Positions 26,830 to 36,415 of a DNA stretch of 64,000 nt are shown here, piece by piece; within the stretch, counting starts at the first letter, position 1, and every line of letters starts with the position of its first letter. The notes under the pieces were generated by a model, which was given only the letters and a program-made list of their open reading frames with translations, did no database searches and had not been told where the DNA came from. The stretch is from Pedobacter sp. N36a. Its GTDB lineage: Bacteria > Bacteroidota > Bacteroidia > Sphingobacteriales > Sphingobacteriaceae. The translations under genes were made by a program, and so were the position numbers. The DNA is taken from positions 186,001 to 250,000 of the forward strand of contig NZ_JACSZW010000003.1 of assembly GCF_014472395.1 (NCBI RefSeq), in the 5' to 3' direction.

Positions 26830-28125
26830 ATGAGGGATATCTCATTGATCATTAGAAGAGTTTGGAAGTCGGCATTCATGTTCACGGCTCTATCTGTTTT
26901 AATCGTTTCTGCAACACAAGCGCAAGATGTAGTGGAGGGAAGAAAAATATTTAAAGATAAATGTTCTTCTTGTCACCAATTAGACCGTAACAGTACAGGT
27001 CCGGCTTTAACTGCCAAAATGAACGAGCTAGACGAAGCCTTTACCATCAAATGGGTAAGGAACTGGAAAGCTTTAGTTGATGCTGGCGATAAGCAAGCGA
27101 TTGAGGCAGCGAAGTTCTCTCCATCGGAGATGACGACGTTTCCTACGTTAACAGACGACCAAATTAAAAACGTTATCGCTTACGCTAAAGCGGGCGAGCC
27201 TAAGAAAGAAGGTGATGCGGCAGCAACTACAGCAACTGCTGACACAGGTGTATCTGATTTTTCTATCGCAGGTATCGTTGCTATTATATTAATATCGATT
27301 GCGGTATTAGTGGTACTAGGACGTGCGATTAAAATGTTAGAGCGTCTGATCTTACAGAAACGTGGTGTTGTACTTACAGAAGAAGACAACGTTTCTTTAG
27401 TAGTAGGTGTTCGCAGATTATTCAAAAACAAGAAATTTGTATTCTTCTTTATTCTATGTTTAGTCGTGAGCTTAGGTTCATTCGGATGGATGGGGATGTG
27501 GAATACAGGTGTACACACAGGATATCAGCCGGTACAACCGATTAAGTTCTCTCACGAATTACATGCTGGGACAAATCAGATCGATTGTCAGTACTGTCAC
27601 TCAGGTGCATTTAAATCTAAAAATGCTTCTATTCCATCTGTGAATGTTTGTATGAACTGTCACAAATCGGTACAGGCTACTGAGAAGTACAACGGTGAAA
27701 TCTCTCCTGAGATCCAAAAGATCTATACTGCGATCGGTTACGATCCAGCAACTTTGACTTACGACAAGTCTAAAGAGAAACCAGTAGAATGGATTCGTGT
27801 ACACAACCTTCCTGATTTTGCTTATTTCAACCACTCTCAACACGTAGTAGTAGGTGAGGAAGCGATCAGAAAACAAAAAGGTCTTCAGCCAAATGAGCCG
27901 GTATGTTTTGCATGTCACGGTCCGGTGAATACCATGGAAGAAGTTTATCAGTTCTCTCCGCTAACGATGAAATGGTGTATCAATTGCCATAAAGACGCTG
28001 AGATTTCAGGTAAAGACAATGCTTTCTATACGAAAGTGATTGAAGCCCATGAGAAAATCAAAAAAGGCGAAAAAATCACACCAGCATTATTGGGTGGTTT
28101 AGAGTGTGGTAAGTGCCACTATTAA
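26830..28125 (+). CDS. actA: Alternative complex III subunit A, multiheme cytochrome c
   Basis: ActA carries electrons from the quinol site of alternative complex III toward cytochrome oxidase. The 431-residue protein has an N-terminal signal or anchor, a single-heme cytochrome c domain (CSSCH at residue 45), two transmembrane segments (about 145-165 and 200-222), and a C-terminal multiheme domain with CxxCH at residues 253, 274, 359, 383 and 426. That makes six heme-binding motifs in one chain. The mono-heme domain at the N-terminus, joined through a membrane linker, is a notable fusion. It is the first gene of the act-cox cluster. Confidence 0.93.
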   Translation: MRDISLIIRRVWKSAFMFTALSVLIVSATQAQDVVEGRKIFKDKCSSCHQLDRNSTGPALTAKMNELDEAFTIKWVRNWKALVDAGDKQAIEAAKFSPSEMTTFPTLTDDQIKNVIAYAKAGEPKKEGDAAATTATADTGVSDFSIAGIVAIILISIAVLVVLGRAIKMLERLILQKRGVVLTEEDNVSLVVGVRRLFKNKKFVFFFILCLVVSLGSFGWMGMWNTGVHTGYQPVQPIKFSHELHAGTNQIDCQYCHSGAFKSKNASIPSVNVCMNCHKSVQATEKYNGEISPEIQKIYTAIGYDPATLTYDKSKEKPVEWIRVHNLPDFAYFNHSQHVVVGEEAIRKQKGLQPNEPVCFACHGPVNTMEEVYQFSPLTMKWCINCHKDAEISGKDNAFYTKVIEAHEKIKKGEKITPALLGGLECGKCHY

Positions 28126-28169
28126 TAAGAGTTTAATAAGAACGTTCGATAAACAGTAATATAGCTTAA

Positions 28170-31100
28170 ATGGAAAGCAATAAAAAATACTGGAAAGGCT
28201 TAGAGGAGTATAAAAACACTCCCGATTTTGTTGAAAACAACAAAAACGAATTTGCTGAGCCCCTTCCAATAGAAGATGTTTTAAATGAAGCAGGGTTAAG
28301 TACGGTAACCCCGCGCCGGGACTTTTTGAAAGCACTAGGCTTCGGCCTGGGAGCGGTAACGCTTGCAGCTTGTCAGACCGCTCCGGTTCATAAATCAATC
28401 CCTTATGTCATCAGACCTGAAGAGGTAGTTCCGGGTATTCCGAATTACTATGTGTCAAGTTTCAATGGACAGAGTGTATTGGTGAAGACCAGAGAGGGAC
28501 GTCCAATTAAAATTGACGCAAACCCTAATTCAGGAGTATTCAATACAGGTACTGATGCACAGGCGCAAGCTTCTGTTTTAGATCTATATGATGTTTCTAA
28601 ATTACATGGTCCTGTTTTAAAGGATGATGAAAAAGCATCATGGGCTAAGATTGATGAGTTTGTAAAAGGCGAATTAAATAAAGCTCAGGCATCAGGAAAG
28701 AAAATCCGTGTGGTTTCTTCTACAGTAAGCAGTCCTTCTACTAAAGGAGTAATTGCTGACTTTGCTGCTGCGTACCCTAATACTAAGCATGTACAATACG
28801 ATGCAGTATCATATACTGGTATTATCAAAGCAAATGAGAATAGCTTTGGTAAAGCAGTAGTTCCACAATATAGATTTGACAAAGCTGACCTGATCGTAAG
28901 TTTCGGTGCAGACTTCTTGTCTACCTGGATCAGCGGTGAAGAATTCACTTCCCAGTATGTTGCGAATAGAAATCATAAGTCTTTAAAGGCTGGTAAAATG
29001 TCACGTCACTTCCAGTTCGAAGCTGGTATGAGTGTAACAGGTACTAACGCTGATACGCGTGTGCCGGTTAAACTATCAGAAGAGGGACCTGCATTAATTA
29101 CCTTATATAATACCATTACTGGAAATAACTTAGCTGGTGCTAGCTTGCCAAATAACGTAACTGCTGATAAAGCAATTAAGTTGGTGGCTAAAGAATTGTT
29201 GCAAAACAAAGGAAAAGCATTAGTAGTTTCAGGTTCAAATGACGTATCTACTCAGATTCTGGTCAATGCGATCAACTCTGCAATCGGCAGTTATGGTACA
29301 ACGATCGACTTAGACAATCCTTGTAAACGTTACGCAGGTAACGATGCAGAATTTGCTGAGTTTATCAATGAAATGAACAGAGGAGAAGTTGCTGCGGTAT
29401 TCATCTTAAATGCTAACCCTGGTTATGATGTAGCAAATGCGAAAGCTTTTGCTGATGCATTGGCTAAGGTAGCTTTAAAAGTATCTTTCGCAGATCGTAA
29501 AGATGAGACTGCCAGCTTATGTGATGTAATTGCAGTTAACCATAACTATTTAGAGTCATGGGGTGATGCAAGTGCTTACGAAGGCGTTTACTCTATCGTT
29601 CAGCCAACTATCAATCCAGTATTCAATACCCGTCAGGCAGAAGAGAGTTTATTGATCTGGTCTGATAACGCGGTTAAAGATTACTACCAGTATGTGCGTA
29701 ACAACTGGGATAAAAACATCCTTCCTTTATTCGGTAAAACCTGGAAAGAAGTATTACAAACTGGTGTATTCATTGCGGGTGCTAAACCAGCTGGAGCTTA
29801 TAACTTCAGCTTGTCATTAGCAGCAGTAATTCCTACCATTTTAAATAACAGCAAATCATTAGCAAAAGATATCGAATTACAAGTTTATGAAAGTGCATCA
29901 ATGCGCGATGGTAGACATGGTAACAACGCTTTCTTATTAGAATTGCCAGATCCGGTTTCGAAAGTAACCTGGGACAATTACATTGCTATTGCCCCTAAGT
30001 TCGCTGAGAAATTAGGTTACAAAGAATTCGATATCGTATCTGTAAAAGCAGCAAACGGTTATACTATTGACTTACCTGTGCTGATTCAGCCAGGACAAGC
30101 TCAAGGAACTGCTTCAATCGCTTTAGGATTTGGTAGAACGATGACTGGTAAAGCTGGAAATAATGTAGGTAAAAATGCTTATCCTTTTGTAAGTTTCAGC
30201 AATGGTACTTCTAAATATGCAACTACGGTTCAGTTAACTGGAACAGGTCGCAGAGAAGAATTGGCGCAGACACAAACGCACCACTCTTTCGAAGGAAGAA
30301 ACATCATTCGTGAAGCTACTTTCACAGAATACAAAAAGAATCCAGCTGCAGGTTCAGGTAATGACCATGCAAAACATAAAACTTACGATTTATGGCCGGC
30401 TTATGAGAAACCAGGTAACAACTGGGTGATGGCAATCGATTTGAATGCTTGTACAGGTTGTGGTTCTTGTATTGTGGCTTGTAACGTAGAAAATAACATT
30501 CCTGTTGTAGGTAAAGAAGAGGTTCGTAAGCGCAGAGAAATGCACTGGATCCGTATCGACCGCTATTACAGCTTTAATGTAGAAGGTGATGCACATGCAG
30601 AAGGCGGACATGACGCTCATGGTACTGGTATCAATGCGGTAACTAAAGAGAAAGAAATTGCTCATTTAGACAACCTTGATAATGTATCTGTAGTTCACCA
30701 GCCAATGCTTTGTCAGCACTGTGACCATGCTCCATGTGAGACGGTTTGTCCGGTATTGGCAACGGTACACTCTTCGGACGGCTTAAACCACATGGCTTAT
30801 AACCGTTGCGTAGGTACACGTTATTGTGCGAACAACTGTCCGTATAAAGTGCGTCGTTTCAACTGGTTTAACTATTGGAATGACTCTCGTTTCGACAACT
30901 ATCTGAACAATGAATTTACTCAGCTGGTACTTAACCCTGACGTAACTGCTCGTTCAAGAGGTGTTATGGAGAAATGTTCTATGTGTATCCAACGTATCCA
31001 AGCTGGTAAATTAACTGCTAAGATTGAAAAACGTCCATTAAAAGACGGTGATATCAAAATGGCATGTCAGCAGGCGTGTTCGGCAAATGCGATCATCTTT

Positions 31101-31244
31101 GGCGATGCCAATGATCCTGAGTCGGAAGTATCTAAAGCATTACGTAGTGAGCGTATTTACTATGTATTGGAAGAGATCAACGTACAACCGGGTATAGGTT
31201 ATATGACAAAAATTAGAAACACAGATACAACAGTACAAGCGTAA
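28170..31244 (+). CDS. actB: Alternative complex III subunit B (molybdopterin-fold plus Fe-S domains)
   Basis: This 1024-residue subunit combines a molybdoenzyme-like fold, believed to lack a molybdenum cofactor in this complex, with a C-terminal ferredoxin-like domain. The Tat-type motif RRDFLKALGFGLGA (Arg49-Arg50) followed by AAC indicates export across the membrane and possible lipidation. Four cysteine clusters for Fe-S centres are visible: CTGCGSCIVAC from 761, CQHCDHAPCETVC from 848, CVGTRYCANNC from 880, and CSMCIQR further on. The unusual CVGTRYC spacing is typical of ActB and goes with a [3Fe-4S] centre in the family. Confidence 0.94.
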   Translation: MESNKKYWKGLEEYKNTPDFVENNKNEFAEPLPIEDVLNEAGLSTVTPRRDFLKALGFGLGAVTLAACQTAPVHKSIPYVIRPEEVVPGIPNYYVSSFNGQSVLVKTREGRPIKIDANPNSGVFNTGTDAQAQASVLDLYDVSKLHGPVLKDDEKASWAKIDEFVKGELNKAQASGKKIRVVSSTVSSPSTKGVIADFAAAYPNTKHVQYDAVSYTGIIKANENSFGKAVVPQYRFDKADLIVSFGADFLSTWISGEEFTSQYVANRNHKSLKAGKMSRHFQFEAGMSVTGTNADTRVPVKLSEEGPALITLYNTITGNNLAGASLPNNVTADKAIKLVAKELLQNKGKALVVSGSNDVSTQILVNAINSAIGSYGTTIDLDNPCKRYAGNDAEFAEFINEMNRGEVAAVFILNANPGYDVANAKAFADALAKVALKVSFADRKDETASLCDVIAVNHNYLESWGDASAYEGVYSIVQPTINPVFNTRQAEESLLIWSDNAVKDYYQYVRNNWDKNILPLFGKTWKEVLQTGVFIAGAKPAGAYNFSLSLAAVIPTILNNSKSLAKDIELQVYESASMRDGRHGNNAFLLELPDPVSKVTWDNYIAIAPKFAEKLGYKEFDIVSVKAANGYTIDLPVLIQPGQAQGTASIALGFGRTMTGKAGNNVGKNAYPFVSFSNGTSKYATTVQLTGTGRREELAQTQTHHSFEGRNIIREATFTEYKKNPAAGSGNDHAKHKTYDLWPAYEKPGNNWVMAIDLNACTGCGSCIVACNVENNIPVVGKEEVRKRREMHWIRIDRYYSFNVEGDAHAEGGHDAHGTGINAVTKEKEIAHLDNLDNVSVVHQPMLCQHCDHAPCETVCPVLATVHSSDGLNHMAYNRCVGTRYCANNCPYKVRRFNWFNYWNDSRFDNYLNNEFTQLVLNPDVTARSRGVMEKCSMCIQRIQAGKLTAKIEKRPLKDGDIKMACQQACSANAIIFGDANDPESEVSKALRSERIYYVLEEINVQPGIGYMTKIRNTDTTVQA

Positions 31245-31267
31245 GCTGATATTAAAGAAAATAAATT

Positions 31268-32740
31268 ATGTCAGGACATAAGGAATCAATATTAAGAGAG
31301 CCATTAATCACCGGCAATGATATCACGTATGCAAAGATTACGAATGATATTCTAATGCCAGTTGAGAACAAGCCTAACAAGGCATGGTGGATAGGATTTA
31401 TACTCGCACTATGTGGTGCCACACTATGGTTGGTATCCGTTGGATATACCTTCTGGTTTGGTATCGGTGCATGGGGATTAAATAAAACAGTTGGATGGGC
31501 ATGGGACATCACCGGATTCGTTTGGTGGGTAGGTATTGGTCACGCAGGAACACTGATCTCTGCGGTACTATTACTCTTCCGACAGAACTGGAGGAATTCC
31601 ATTAACCGTTCTGCAGAGGCGATGACCATCTTCGCCGTAATCTGCGCCGCGACGTATGTAGTATCTCACATGGGTAGACCATGGTTGGCTTACTGGGTAC
31701 TTCCATTACCGAATCAATTCGGATCGCTATGGGTAAACTTTAACTCTCCATTAGTTTGGGATATGTTTGCGATCTCTACTTACTTCTCCGTATCACTTTT
31801 ATTCTGGTACACAGGTTTATTGCCTGATATCGCGACGATCCGTGACCGTGCAGTAGGAACAAGACGTAAAATCTATTCTATCCTTTCTTTTGGGTGGTCT
31901 GGTAACGTAAAAACATGGCAGCGTTTTGAGGCAGTATGTATCATCTTAGCAGGTATTTCTACACCATTGGTACTTTCGGTTCACACGATTGTATCTATGG
32001 ACTTTGCAACCTCGGTAATTCCAGGATGGCATACTACGATCTTCCCTCCATACTTCGTAGCAGGGGCGATCTTCTCCGGATTCGCGATGGTATTAACATT
32101 ACTACTAGTCGCTCGTAAAGTATTAGGTCTTGAAAACTACATCACCATGTTCCACATTGAATCGATGAATAAGATCATCATTCTAACAGGATCGATTGTA
32201 GGTGTAGCTTACATCACTGAGTTTTTCATTGCCTGGTACTCAGGTTCAGAATATGAACAATACGCCTTCATTAACCGTTCAACAGGACCATACTGGTGGG
32301 CATACTGGATGATGATGACGTGTAACGTAATCTCTCCTCAGTTACTTTGGTTCAAAAAGATCCGTACCAGTATTGCAGCAACCTGGATTTTATCTATCGT
32401 GGTAAACATTGGTATGTGGTTCGAACGTTTCGTAATTATCGTGACTTCATTACACCGTGATTATATCCCTTCAAGTTGGGCGATGTTCTATCCAACATGG
32501 GTAGATGTGGGTGTCTTTGTAGGCTCAATCGGAGTGTTCTTTACCTTGTTCCTTTTATTCTTAAGAGTATTACCTTCTATTGCAATTGCAGAGGTGAAAC
32601 TGTTACTGAAGAGTGCAAGTGAGCAATCTAAAATGGAACAAATTAAAGAAGGTCATTTGGACAAAGAACACGTGAAAGAATACGTAGAGTCTTTAGAGAA
32701 ATTTGATAGTGTTAAACAAGAAGAATACGCAAAAATATAA
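31268..32740 (+). CDS. actC: Alternative complex III subunit C (NrfD-like membrane subunit)
   Basis: ActC is the main quinol-binding integral membrane subunit. The 490-residue protein shows about ten hydrophobic segments of the NrfD/PsrC type, starting with a loop rich in Trp (KAWWIGFILALCGATLWL). The conserved ITGFVWWVGIGHAGT and SHMGRPWLAYWVLPLPN stretches are present, and the acidic and polar residues between helices fit a quinone and proton pathway. The C-terminal tail is charged and cytosolic. It lies 23 bases after actB and 2 bases before actD. Confidence 0.95.
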   Translation: MSGHKESILREPLITGNDITYAKITNDILMPVENKPNKAWWIGFILALCGATLWLVSVGYTFWFGIGAWGLNKTVGWAWDITGFVWWVGIGHAGTLISAVLLLFRQNWRNSINRSAEAMTIFAVICAATYVVSHMGRPWLAYWVLPLPNQFGSLWVNFNSPLVWDMFAISTYFSVSLLFWYTGLLPDIATIRDRAVGTRRKIYSILSFGWSGNVKTWQRFEAVCIILAGISTPLVLSVHTIVSMDFATSVIPGWHTTIFPPYFVAGAIFSGFAMVLTLLLVARKVLGLENYITMFHIESMNKIIILTGSIVGVAYITEFFIAWYSGSEYEQYAFINRSTGPYWWAYWMMMTCNVISPQLLWFKKIRTSIAATWILSIVVNIGMWFERFVIIVTSLHRDYIPSSWAMFYPTWVDVGVFVGSIGVFFTLFLLFLRVLPSIAIAEVKLLLKSASEQSKMEQIKEGHLDKEHVKEYVESLEKFDSVKQEEYAKI

Positions 32741-32742
32741 CA

Positions 32743-33279
32743 ATGAGTAATATCAAATATATTTTAGGCAGTTTTGGTGATCCTGACGAAATGATGCACG
32801 GCATCGACCAGTTACAGGCAAATAACATTAAAATACATGATGTTTATACACCAATGCCTATTCACGGCATCGAAGCTAAATTAGGGATCAAAAGATCCAG
32901 GTTGGATATCCTTGCATTCTTTTGTGGGGTAGCCGGAACCATTTCCGCATTCGCATTGATCTACTTAACCTCGGTGGTAGATTGGAAACACAACATTGGT
33001 GGTAAACCTGCTTTAGCACTTCCGGATTTTATTCCGATTATGTTTGAGGTCACAGTTTTATTCTGTGCATTCAGTTTAGTGGGGGCTTATTATGCTTCAA
33101 CGCATTTATTCCCAGGAAGAGCACCTAGAGTAATGGACTTAAGAGCTACAGATGATAGATTCATTATCGCTGTAGATGCAAAAGAAAATGCCGACCATAA
33201 TAAAATTGATGGTTTATTAAAAGATGCAGGTGCTTTAGAAATTAAGCACAATGAAAGGAAGTATATCAGCTATGAATAA
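32743..33279 (+). CDS. actD: Alternative complex III subunit D (DUF3341)
   Basis: The 178-residue protein has a soluble N-terminal part (LGSFGDPDEMMHGIDQL), then two transmembrane segments (residues about 55-78 and 95-118) and a cytosolic C-terminal domain. This is the DUF3341 layout of ActD, an accessory membrane subunit of alternative complex III without redox centres. Its end overlaps the start of actE by a few bases, so translation is coupled. Confidence 0.93.
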   Translation: MSNIKYILGSFGDPDEMMHGIDQLQANNIKIHDVYTPMPIHGIEAKLGIKRSRLDILAFFCGVAGTISAFALIYLTSVVDWKHNIGGKPALALPDFIPIMFEVTVLFCAFSLVGAYYASTHLFPGRAPRVMDLRATDDRFIIAVDAKENADHNKIDGLLKDAGALEIKHNERKYISYE

Positions 33280-33859
33280 GAATAAAGTAGTTTTAGCCTC
33301 ATTTTGTATTCTTGCAAGTGCTGTTGTATTTTCAGCATGTAAAGATCCGCAGAGTACAGGTTTAGAATATGCAAGGAACATGTATGATCCGATTGCATAT
33401 AATCCGGACCAGCCAAACAAAAACTTTAAGAACGGAGCAACGGCACAAACGCCGCCAGCGAATACTACTCCAGTAGGATTCAACAAGTACGATGATTATC
33501 CTAATACTAAAGAAGGATATGAAGCTGCTGGTGCTAACCTGAAAAATCCGCTTCCTGAAACAGAACAAAATCTAATCGCAGGTAAACATTACTTTACCGT
33601 ATTCTGCTCGCCATGTCATGGTGAAAAAGGCGATGGACAAGGTCACCTGGTAAAAATCGATAAGGTCAGTGGTATTCCTTCTTACCATGGTGATGCAGCT
33701 TCATCACGCGGTGGTTTGATGAAAGACCTTACTGCAGGAAAAATTTATCATACGATTGAGTATGGTTTAAATAACATGGGTTCACATGCCTCTCAACTAT
33801 CTCCTGATGAAAGATGGAAAGTAGTGATGTATGTTCAACAATTACAAAAAATACAATAG
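33272..33859 (+). CDS. actE: Alternative complex III subunit E, mono-heme cytochrome c lipoprotein
   Basis: I start at the ATG at 33272, inside the end of actD, because it gives a clean lipoprotein signal peptide with lipobox VFSAC. An alternative ATG lies 7 codons upstream at 33251. The 195-residue product has a Pro/Asn-rich linker and one c-type heme motif, CSPCHGEKGDGQG. The distal Met is probably in the NNMGSHASQL stretch. It supplies an additional heme on the periplasmic face of the complex. Confidence 0.93.
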   Translation: MNKNKVVLASFCILASAVVFSACKDPQSTGLEYARNMYDPIAYNPDQPNKNFKNGATAQTPPANTTPVGFNKYDDYPNTKEGYEAAGANLKNPLPETEQNLIAGKHYFTVFCSPCHGEKGDGQGHLVKIDKVSGIPSYHGDAASSRGGLMKDLTAGKIYHTIEYGLNNMGSHASQLSPDERWKVVMYVQQLQKIQ

Positions 33860-33873
33860 AAAAGCACAAATAA

Positions 33874-35088
33874 ATGGGAACTCACAATTATAATTTAACT
33901 GAGCAGTTTGAGTTTACAGGTAAAGCAAAAACCTTAAGTCTGATCGCTATTGTCCTAGGGGTACTAGCTATAGGATATGGCTTTTCGGCGGAGGCGCTTC
34001 ATGAGCGTACTTTTGCTAACTTGTTACTGATGGCTTATTACTTCGCATGTGTTTGCATGTCAGGTGCATTCTTTCTTGCTGTTCAATTTGTAGCACAGGC
34101 TGGTTGGTCTGCATCTATATTACGTGTACCACAGGCGATGGCTAAAACCTTGCCGATTGCGGTTGTTATCTTAATCGCAGTTATGGCAGCCGGTTTGTAC
34201 ACACACAACTTATATCATCACTGGAATGCTCCGGGCTTAACTGATCCGAACAGTCCTAACTATGATAAATTAATCGACGGTAAATCGGCTTTCCTTAACG
34301 TTCCATTCTTTATGGCACGTCAGGTGATCTTCTTGGGTGTTTATTCCTTCTTCGCAGTTTGGTTTGCTAAATTGTCAGTAAATGAAGATTTAAAAGGTGG
34401 TTTAGATTCTTACAGAAAAAGTTTTAAATACTCTTGTATTTTCTTAGTAATCTACGGTTTTACTACGCCAATCTTTGCTTTTGATACCATCATGTCTCTT
34501 GAGGCACACTGGTTCTCTACGATGTTCGGCTGGTATAACTTCGCAGCAATGTGGGTAAGTAGTTTAGCGACGATGGCCATCATCATTATCCTGTTGAAAA
34601 AAGCAGGTTACATGAAATGGGTTAACAACAGTCACCTTCACAACTTAGGTCAGTTTATCTTCGGATTCTCTATTTTCTGGACGTATGTATGGTTCGCTCA
34701 ATTTATGTTGATCTATTATGCAAACATGCCGGAAGAAACGGTTTATTTCTACAAAAGATTTGATCACTACCAATTCTGGTTCTATCTGAACCTGGTATTA
34801 AACTTCTTAGCTCCTGTTTTATTATTAATGGACAGAGACAACAAGAGACAGGAAAATATCATGTTAACGGTTTGTATCATCGTATTGTGCGGTCACTGGG
34901 TTGATTATTACCAAATGATTATGCCAGGTACGGTGGAAGAACACCATGGTTTTGGTATTATTGAGATAGGAACAGCTGTAGGTTTTGTAGGATTGTTTAC
35001 CTTTACCGTTTTAAGAGCACTAAGTAAGCAGCCTTTAATCGCAAAGAACCATCCTTTCCTACAGGAAAGTTTGAATCACCACTTGTAA
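33874..35088 (+). CDS. actF: Alternative complex III subunit F (membrane subunit)
   Basis: The 404-residue integral membrane protein has about ten hydrophobic segments, is structurally related to ActC and carries no heme motif. Characteristic stretches are the second helix with MAYYFACVCMSGAFFLAVQF, and DTIMSLEAHWFSTMFGWYNFA, which is well conserved in ActF. A quinol or proton path in this subunit is possible but not shown by sequence. The gene is 14 bases after actE, and the coxB gene follows after a 68-base gap. Confidence 0.94.
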   Translation: MGTHNYNLTEQFEFTGKAKTLSLIAIVLGVLAIGYGFSAEALHERTFANLLLMAYYFACVCMSGAFFLAVQFVAQAGWSASILRVPQAMAKTLPIAVVILIAVMAAGLYTHNLYHHWNAPGLTDPNSPNYDKLIDGKSAFLNVPFFMARQVIFLGVYSFFAVWFAKLSVNEDLKGGLDSYRKSFKYSCIFLVIYGFTTPIFAFDTIMSLEAHWFSTMFGWYNFAAMWVSSLATMAIIIILLKKAGYMKWVNNSHLHNLGQFIFGFSIFWTYVWFAQFMLIYYANMPEETVYFYKRFDHYQFWFYLNLVLNFLAPVLLLMDRDNKRQENIMLTVCIIVLCGHWVDYYQMIMPGTVEEHHGFGIIEIGTAVGFVGLFTFTVLRALSKQPLIAKNHPFLQESLNHHL

Positions 35089-35156
35089 TAGGTGATCTTA
35101 ATAGAGTATATAAAATAATAGTATAATAGAAGTACAGCGTTACTACTTTTAAGGAA

Positions 35157-36395
35157 ATGAGTTTAAGAAAATTTATAAGTAACAAAACAATAGCGGCACT
35201 AGCAGTGATTCTTACTGTTTTTGCAAGCACAAGCGCATTTGCACAAGCTGCCGGCGCTGCCGCTGAGACCGTTGCCAAACCTATTGATATGGGTCCGGTT
35301 TATAAAACGGTTATATTTTATACCATGGCATTTCTACTACTTTGCTTATTTATAGCAATTATTGGAAAATCATTAAAGGTATATGAATTGACCCGTGAGG
35401 CTCAGGACAAACCAAAAGGAATCAACTGGAATACAATAAACGGTGTGTTGTTCGCATTGTTCCTGATTGTAGGCCTATATGGTGTTTATTGGGAATATAC
35501 AGTTCATGGAAAGATGATTCTTCCAGAAGCTGCTTCCGAGCATGGTAAGAAAATTGATCAGATGTTCAACATTACGTTGATCATCACTACGATTGTATTT
35601 ATCGCTACGCACATCATCCTATTTGTTTTTGCTTATATCTATAGAAGCACTGGAAAAAGGAAAGCTTACTACTATCCACATAACAACGCTTTAGAGCGCA
35701 TCTGGACAATCGTTCCTGCATTGGTATTGACTGTGTTGGTGTTGATGGGTTTCTTAACCTGGAGATCAATTTTCTACAAAATTGAGGATCCAAACAACAA
35801 GCCATTAAACATTGAGATTACTTCATCTCAGTTTGCATGGGCGATCCGTTATCCGGGAGCTGATGGTATTGTTGGGGTAAAAAACTACAAGTTGATCAAC
35901 TCTATTAACGCATTAGGTATTGATTTTAAAGACAAAAACACTTTAGATGATCAGACAGCTGATGAGATGGTGATTCCTGTGAACAAACCAGTTCGTTTAA
36001 TTTTGACCAGTAAGGATGTATTGCACAGTTTCTACATGCCTCACTTCAGAATTCAATTGAATACAGTACCAGGTATGACTTCTTACTTCGAGTTTACGCC
36101 AACCATCACTACTGAAGAGATGAAAGTGAAAACTAACGATCCTAAATTTGCTTACTTATTCTTATGTGCTAAAATTTGTGGTGAAGGTCACTACAAAATG
36201 CAGAAAGAAGTTAGAGTGGTTTCGCAAGCTGAGTATGAGGCATGGGTTAAAAAACAGGGAACTTATTTAACTGACGATTTGAGAAAAGAGTTTAACCTGC
36301 CAGTAGCAGCAGCACCAGCTGCAGTTGCACCCGCAGATAGTGTTAAAAAAGACACTGCTGCAGTTAAAACAAATCAATTAGCTTTAAAAAAATAA
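35157..36395 (+). CDS. coxB: Cytochrome c oxidase subunit II
   Basis: CoxB takes electrons from the cytochromes through the CuA centre. The 412-residue protein has a signal peptide ending AFAQA, hydrophobic segments at about residues 42-62, 91-112 and 139-160, and a cupredoxin domain. The first CuA ligand lies in VLHSFYMPHF, and CAKICGEGHYKM supplies the remaining Cys, Glu, Cys, His and Met ligands. No cytochrome c domain is fused to the C-terminus, which instead ends in an Ala/Pro/Lys-rich tail. It follows actF in the same cluster, consistent with a complex III/oxidase supercomplex. Confidence 0.95.
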   Translation: MSLRKFISNKTIAALAVILTVFASTSAFAQAAGAAAETVAKPIDMGPVYKTVIFYTMAFLLLCLFIAIIGKSLKVYELTREAQDKPKGINWNTINGVLFALFLIVGLYGVYWEYTVHGKMILPEAASEHGKKIDQMFNITLIITTIVFIATHIILFVFAYIYRSTGKRKAYYYPHNNALERIWTIVPALVLTVLVLMGFLTWRSIFYKIEDPNNKPLNIEITSSQFAWAIRYPGADGIVGVKNYKLINSINALGIDFKDKNTLDDQTADEMVIPVNKPVRLILTSKDVLHSFYMPHFRIQLNTVPGMTSYFEFTPTITTEEMKVKTNDPKFAYLFLCAKICGEGHYKMQKEVRVVSQAEYEAWVKKQGTYLTDDLRKEFNLPVAAAPAAVAPADSVKKDTAAVKTNQLALKK

Positions 36396-36415
36396 TAATA
36401 CTGGAATAGCACATT

